64,000 nucleotides of DNA, taken from the NCBI RefSeq assembly GCF_051400755.1, contig NZ_JBLFFL010000006.1:186001-250000 (forward strand), written 5' to 3'. The DNA comes from Parapedobacter sp051400755. Its GTDB lineage: Bacteria; Bacteroidota; Bacteroidia; Sphingobacteriales; Sphingobacteriaceae. This document shows positions 60,861 to 64,000 of this stretch, piece by piece. The notes under the pieces were generated by a model. The model did no database searches, had not been told where the DNA came from, and saw only the letters and a program-made list of their open reading frames with translations. Position numbers and translations under genes: made by a program. How positions within the stretch are numbered: position 1 is the stretch's first letter; each line of letters opens with the position of its first letter.

Positions 60861-61720
60861 GAATGGGCAATGATCAATACGGATATAACGGCCAGTAGAA
60901 TGCCGATCTTATTGATAAACGACAATCTCTCATGGAATATAAAAATCCCGATCAGCGCACCGAGGGCGATGACACCTACATTCATGCCGGTAAAGACAAC
61001 AGACGGATTTTCGGGCAAGGCCCGGTGGGCACGCATGTAAAACAGGATGTTGGTGAAGTTGAAACCACCTAACACGATCCCCCAACCGATGGCGTTCATG
61101 GAAAATCGCCTTTTCGCGACCCACACGTGATAAACCAAATAGGCAAATGCGACGAGCATCGCCAGGCTAAAGACGATGAGCATAGACGTGGTGTAAGGCA
61201 CGCCGGTATGCTGGGCGAGTTGCTTGAAGAGAATGTCGATAACGCCATAGCCGAAGAACACCGCTAGGGGGAACAGCCACGCCCGATGATCGGATCCATG
61301 CGGGTTGCGCTGCTGATGCCAGCCGATGCTGCACAACATGCCCGCAATGCCGATGGCTACGCCGACGAGTTTAGCCGCTTGGGGCTGCTCGCCAAATAGC
61401 CAAAATGCGGCCATCAACGCGATGAACAGGGATAGGCGCTGGGCCACTTCGGTACGGACGATGCCAGCATGGCGGATGGATGTGCTCAAGGCGAAAAAAA
61501 TACCGGGCAACAATACAGCCAGCGCTCCGTATAACGCAAAAGGGGCGTCGGCCAGTGGCACTGGTGCCCCCCCTGGTCGGAGGAAAATCCATGTGCAGAG
61601 TACGGCTACAGGATAATTCCAGACGATGATCTGGAAAGTGTCTACTCCGTAACGCCGAGCCAGTTTAAGAATGACTGACACCGTGACACTGCAAACTACG
61701 CTAAGCAATACATACACCAT
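60857..61720 (-). CDS. DMT superfamily transporter (EamA-like)
   Basis: This 287-residue inner-membrane protein has ten predicted helices in two EamA repeats (about 1-135 and 150-285). Typical segments are LLPGIFFALSTSIRHAGIV near 73, FWLFGEQPQAAKLVGVAIGI near 105, and VFTGMNVGVIALGALIGIFIFHERLSF near 240. Such carriers move amino acids, sugars or metabolites outward or inward; the substrate is unknown. It is read away from valS. The yigZ-like short ORF follows in an ATGA overlap. Confidence 0.9.
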   Translation of the reverse strand: MVYVLLSVVCSVTVSVILKLARRYGVDTFQIIVWNYPVAVLCTWIFLRPGGAPVPLADAPFALYGALAVLLPGIFFALSTSIRHAGIVRTEVAQRLSLFIALMAAFWLFGEQPQAAKLVGVAIGIAGMLCSIGWHQQRNPHGSDHRAWLFPLAVFFGYGVIDILFKQLAQHTGVPYTTSMLIVFSLAMLVAFAYLVYHVWVAKRRFSMNAIGWGIVLGGFNFTNILFYMRAHRALPENPSVVFTGMNVGVIALGALIGIFIFHERLSFINKIGILLAVISVLIIAHS

Positions 61721-61764
61721 GGGCTGATATAATGGTCGGCTAAGTTAGCAATACTTCAATTGAA

Positions 61765-61796
61765 TTTGCTTTAAATCCCAACTTTGGCTAAGTTTG
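61765..61796 (+). promoter_or_regulatory. Bacteroidota promoter of valS
   Basis: TTTG at 61765-61768 and TAAGTTTG at 61789-61796 are separated by 20 nt, a full consensus match. Transcription should start around 61802, giving a leader of about 20 nt before the valS ATG. Confidence 0.8.
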
Positions 61797-61822
61797 CGTC
61801 CCTTAAAACGCAGACAATTCCA

Positions 61823-64000
61823 ATGAGCATAGCGAAGACATACGACCCCAAGGAAGCCGAGGATAAATGGTACACCTACTGGATGGAGAACGGCTTTTTC
61901 CGCTCGGTGCCGGATGACCGTGAACCCTATACCATCGTGATGCCGCCGCCGAACGTGACGGGCGTACTCCACATGGGGCATATGCTCAACAATACAATAC
62001 AGGATGTACTGATCCGCCGCGCCCGCATGCAGGGTAAGAACGCCTGTTGGGTACCGGGCACGGACCATGCCTCTATCGCGACGGAAGCAAAGGTGGTGGC
62101 AATGCTTAAGGAACAGGGTATCAATAAGAAAGATTTAACACGTGAACAGTTTCTGGAATATGCCTGGGAATGGAAGGAGAAATATGGAGGCATCATCCTC
62201 AAACAGTTGGAAAAACTTGGCGCATCGTGTGATTGGGAACGCACCAAATTCACGATGGAGCCTGACCTGTCGGATGCGGTGATCGATACGTTCATCCGCC
62301 TCTACCGCAAGGGCTATATCTACCGGGGTGTACGGATGGTCAACTGGGACCCGCAGGGACGGACGGCCCTCTCGGATGAGGAAGTGATCCGCAAGGAGGT
62401 AAACCAAACGCTGTACTACGTGCGGTATGCGGTGAAAGGTGCCGAGGGCGATCCCCTCACCTACCTCACCATTGCTACCACCCGCCCGGAGACGATCATG
62501 GCGGATACGGCGATATGCATCAACCCCCATGATCCGCGATATGCCCACTTGAGAGGCAAGAAGGCGCTCGTGCCCCTCATCAACCGCGAGATCCCCATCA
62601 TTGAGGATGATTATGTAGATGTGGAATTCGGCACGGGATGCCTGAAGGTGACCCCTGCTCATGACCTGAATGATTACGAACTGGGGCAGAAACACCACCT
62701 GGAGGTGATCGATATCTTCAATGACGATGGCACACTCAACGAGCGGGCGGTGATACTCGTAGGAGAAGACCGTTTCAAGGCACGCAAGCTGGTGGCCAAG
62801 CTGCTGGAGGAGGCTGGACAGCTGGAAAAAACGGAACCTTATAAATCGCAGGTGGGTTTTTCGGAACGTACGGACGCAGCCATTGAACCGAAACTCTCGA
62901 TGCAATGGTTTTGCCGCATGCAGGAACTGGCCAAGCCGGCGCTTGACTACGTGCTGAATGGGGAGGTGAACCTGATCCCGGATAAGTTTATGAACACGTA
63001 TCGCCACTGGATGGAAAACATCAAGGATTGGACGATCAGCCGGCAGCTGTGGTGGGGCCAACGCATTCCGGCGTGGTACAATGCCCAAAACGAATGGGTG
63101 GTGGCTAAAACGGAAGCGGAGGCCAGGGAGGTATTCGCGGCGGAAGGCAAATCTGCCGAGGGCATCCGGCAGGAGGAGGATGTGCTGGACACCTGGTTTT
63201 CATCGGGCCTGTGGCCCATGTCGGTGTTTGATGGCACGCGCCATCCGGATAATGCCGATATACGCTATTATTATCCCACCAGTGATCTGGTAACCGCGCC
63301 GGAGATCTTGTTTTTCTGGGTGGCGCGCATGATCGTCTTTGGTCACGAATACAGGGGCAGACCGCCCTTTAAAAATGTATACCTCACGGGCATCGTGCGT
63401 GATAAACTGGGACGCAAGATGTCGAAGTCGCTGGGCAACTCGCCCGACCCCATTGACCTGATGGCACAATATGGCACCGATGGCGTACGCGTGGGGATGC
63501 TGCTCTCCTCGCCAGCGGGCAACGACCTGATGTTTGACGTGGCATACTGCGAGCAGGGTCGCAATTTTGCCAACAAGATATGGAATGCTTTCCGACTAGT
63601 GAAGGGCTGGGAAGTGGCTGATATTCCTGCGTCGTCAGCACAGCGGGAGGCTGCCAACTGGTTTGGTCACCGCTTCAACCAGGCAGTAGCCGAAATAGAC
63701 AGTCACTTTGCCAGCTATCGCATATCGGATGCGCTGATGGCTACGTATAAGCTTGTATGGGACGACTTCTGCTCTTGGTATCTCGAACTGGCGAAACCGG
63801 CCTATCAGCAACCCATTGCCCAGGAGGCCTTTGAGGCGACCAAGGGATTCTTTGAGTCGGTACTGAAACTCATCCATCCGTTTATGCCCTTTATCAGCGA
63901 GGAACTGTGGCATGACGCGCTTTTTGGCGAACGTGACGAGCGCGACTGCTGCATCGTGGCGGAATACCCCAACGGGGGGGCGTTTGACGAACGTGTGCTG
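61823..64000 (+). CDS. valS: Valyl-tRNA synthetase, C-terminus off the right edge
   Basis: The 726 codons in the window are open to the edge. The class I HIGH signature is PPPNVTGVLHMGHML with HMGH at 50-53. The editing (CP1) domain (about 190-340) contains TIATTRPETIMADTAI and DYVDVEFGTGCLKVTPAHD. The KMSKS loop is GRKMSKSLGN near 531-540. The anticodon-binding helical domain (from about 600; FANKIWNAFRLVKGW) is visible in part. The C-terminal coiled coil lies beyond the window. The ATG at 61823 follows a consensus promoter. Confidence 0.98.
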   Translation, partial: MSIAKTYDPKEAEDKWYTYWMENGFFRSVPDDREPYTIVMPPPNVTGVLHMGHMLNNTIQDVLIRRARMQGKNACWVPGTDHASIATEAKVVAMLKEQGINKKDLTREQFLEYAWEWKEKYGGIILKQLEKLGASCDWERTKFTMEPDLSDAVIDTFIRLYRKGYIYRGVRMVNWDPQGRTALSDEEVIRKEVNQTLYYVRYAVKGAEGDPLTYLTIATTRPETIMADTAICINPHDPRYAHLRGKKALVPLINREIPIIEDDYVDVEFGTGCLKVTPAHDLNDYELGQKHHLEVIDIFNDDGTLNERAVILVGEDRFKARKLVAKLLEEAGQLEKTEPYKSQVGFSERTDAAIEPKLSMQWFCRMQELAKPALDYVLNGEVNLIPDKFMNTYRHWMENIKDWTISRQLWWGQRIPAWYNAQNEWVVAKTEAEAREVFAAEGKSAEGIRQEEDVLDTWFSSGLWPMSVFDGTRHPDNADIRYYYPTSDLVTAPEILFFWVARMIVFGHEYRGRPPFKNVYLTGIVRDKLGRKMSKSLGNSPDPIDLMAQYGTDGVRVGMLLSSPAGNDLMFDVAYCEQGRNFANKIWNAFRLVKGWEVADIPASSAQREAANWFGHRFNQAVAEIDSHFASYRISDALMATYKLVWDDFCSWYLELAKPAYQQPIAQEAFEATKGFFESVLKLIHPFMPFISEELWHDALFGERDERDCCIVAEYPNGGAFDERVL

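Overview
The window looks like a chromosomal piece of a Bacteroidota bacterium, most likely a Sphingobacteriaceae member of moderate GC (Parapedobacter/Olivibacter-like; the genus is inference). The evidence is a SusC/SusD pair, DUF3857 and DUF1080 families, Bacteroidota-type promoters (TTTG, about 20 nt, TAnnTTTG) in front of several genes, almost no Shine-Dalgarno sequences, and gene order typical of the phylum (mreBCD-mrdA-rodA; rpsU-xerC-hpf).

Layout. 1-809: 5' part of a DUF4242 (nickel-binding-like) protein that runs off the left edge. 1071-3541: a three-gene operon of a Dabb protein, a Tm-1-like ATP-binding protein and a PEP-hydrolase-like TIM barrel, i.e. a split form of plant Tm-1. 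3524-5244: LytTR regulator and its sensor kinase. 5538-7958: two tiny membrane proteins and an ABC exporter. 8107-13715: a peptidase cluster (aminopeptidase P, DPP-IV, M1), with three 107-bp tandem repeats between the last two. 13724-17613: a translationally coupled DUF3857 pair. 17723-23430: mreBCD, PBP2 and RodA, the cell-shape operon. 23632-27965: a sugar isomerase-like protein, a penicillin-acylase-like enzyme and small proteins.

27995-43944 is the most interesting part: eleven genes on the minus strand with gaps of at most 51 nt (SusC, SusD, DUF3823, exported DegT aminotransferase, MurQ, a ceramidase-fold protein with an inserted propeller-like domain, a sugar MFS transporter, a BadF-type kinase, DUF1080, a Gfo/Idh oxidoreductase, DUF1080), headed by a divergent DeoR regulator. 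Transporter, kinase and MurQ together match the MurNAc salvage logic described in Tannerella (murTKQ). The exported aminotransferase, the ceramidase-like protein and the 3-keto-sugar module suggest an unusual amino-sugar glycoconjugate as substrate.

43980-50517 is a looser, more AT-rich accessory stretch: a lipoprotein, an amidohydrolase, a HAD phosphatase, tRNA-Ser, a gene-free 0.75-kb tract with a nested 141-bp palindrome, a G-quadruplex motif and an IS3-family relic, then an orphan GH106 alpha-L-rhamnosidase-like lipoprotein. From 50518 to the right edge the genes are mostly housekeeping: DUF3467, M42 peptidase, TerC, acyl-CoA dehydrogenase, apt, HhH protein, hpf, xerC, rpsU, tRNA-Met, HAD, lipid kinase, surE, yqgE, a yigZ-like relic, a DMT transporter, and valS, which runs off the right edge.
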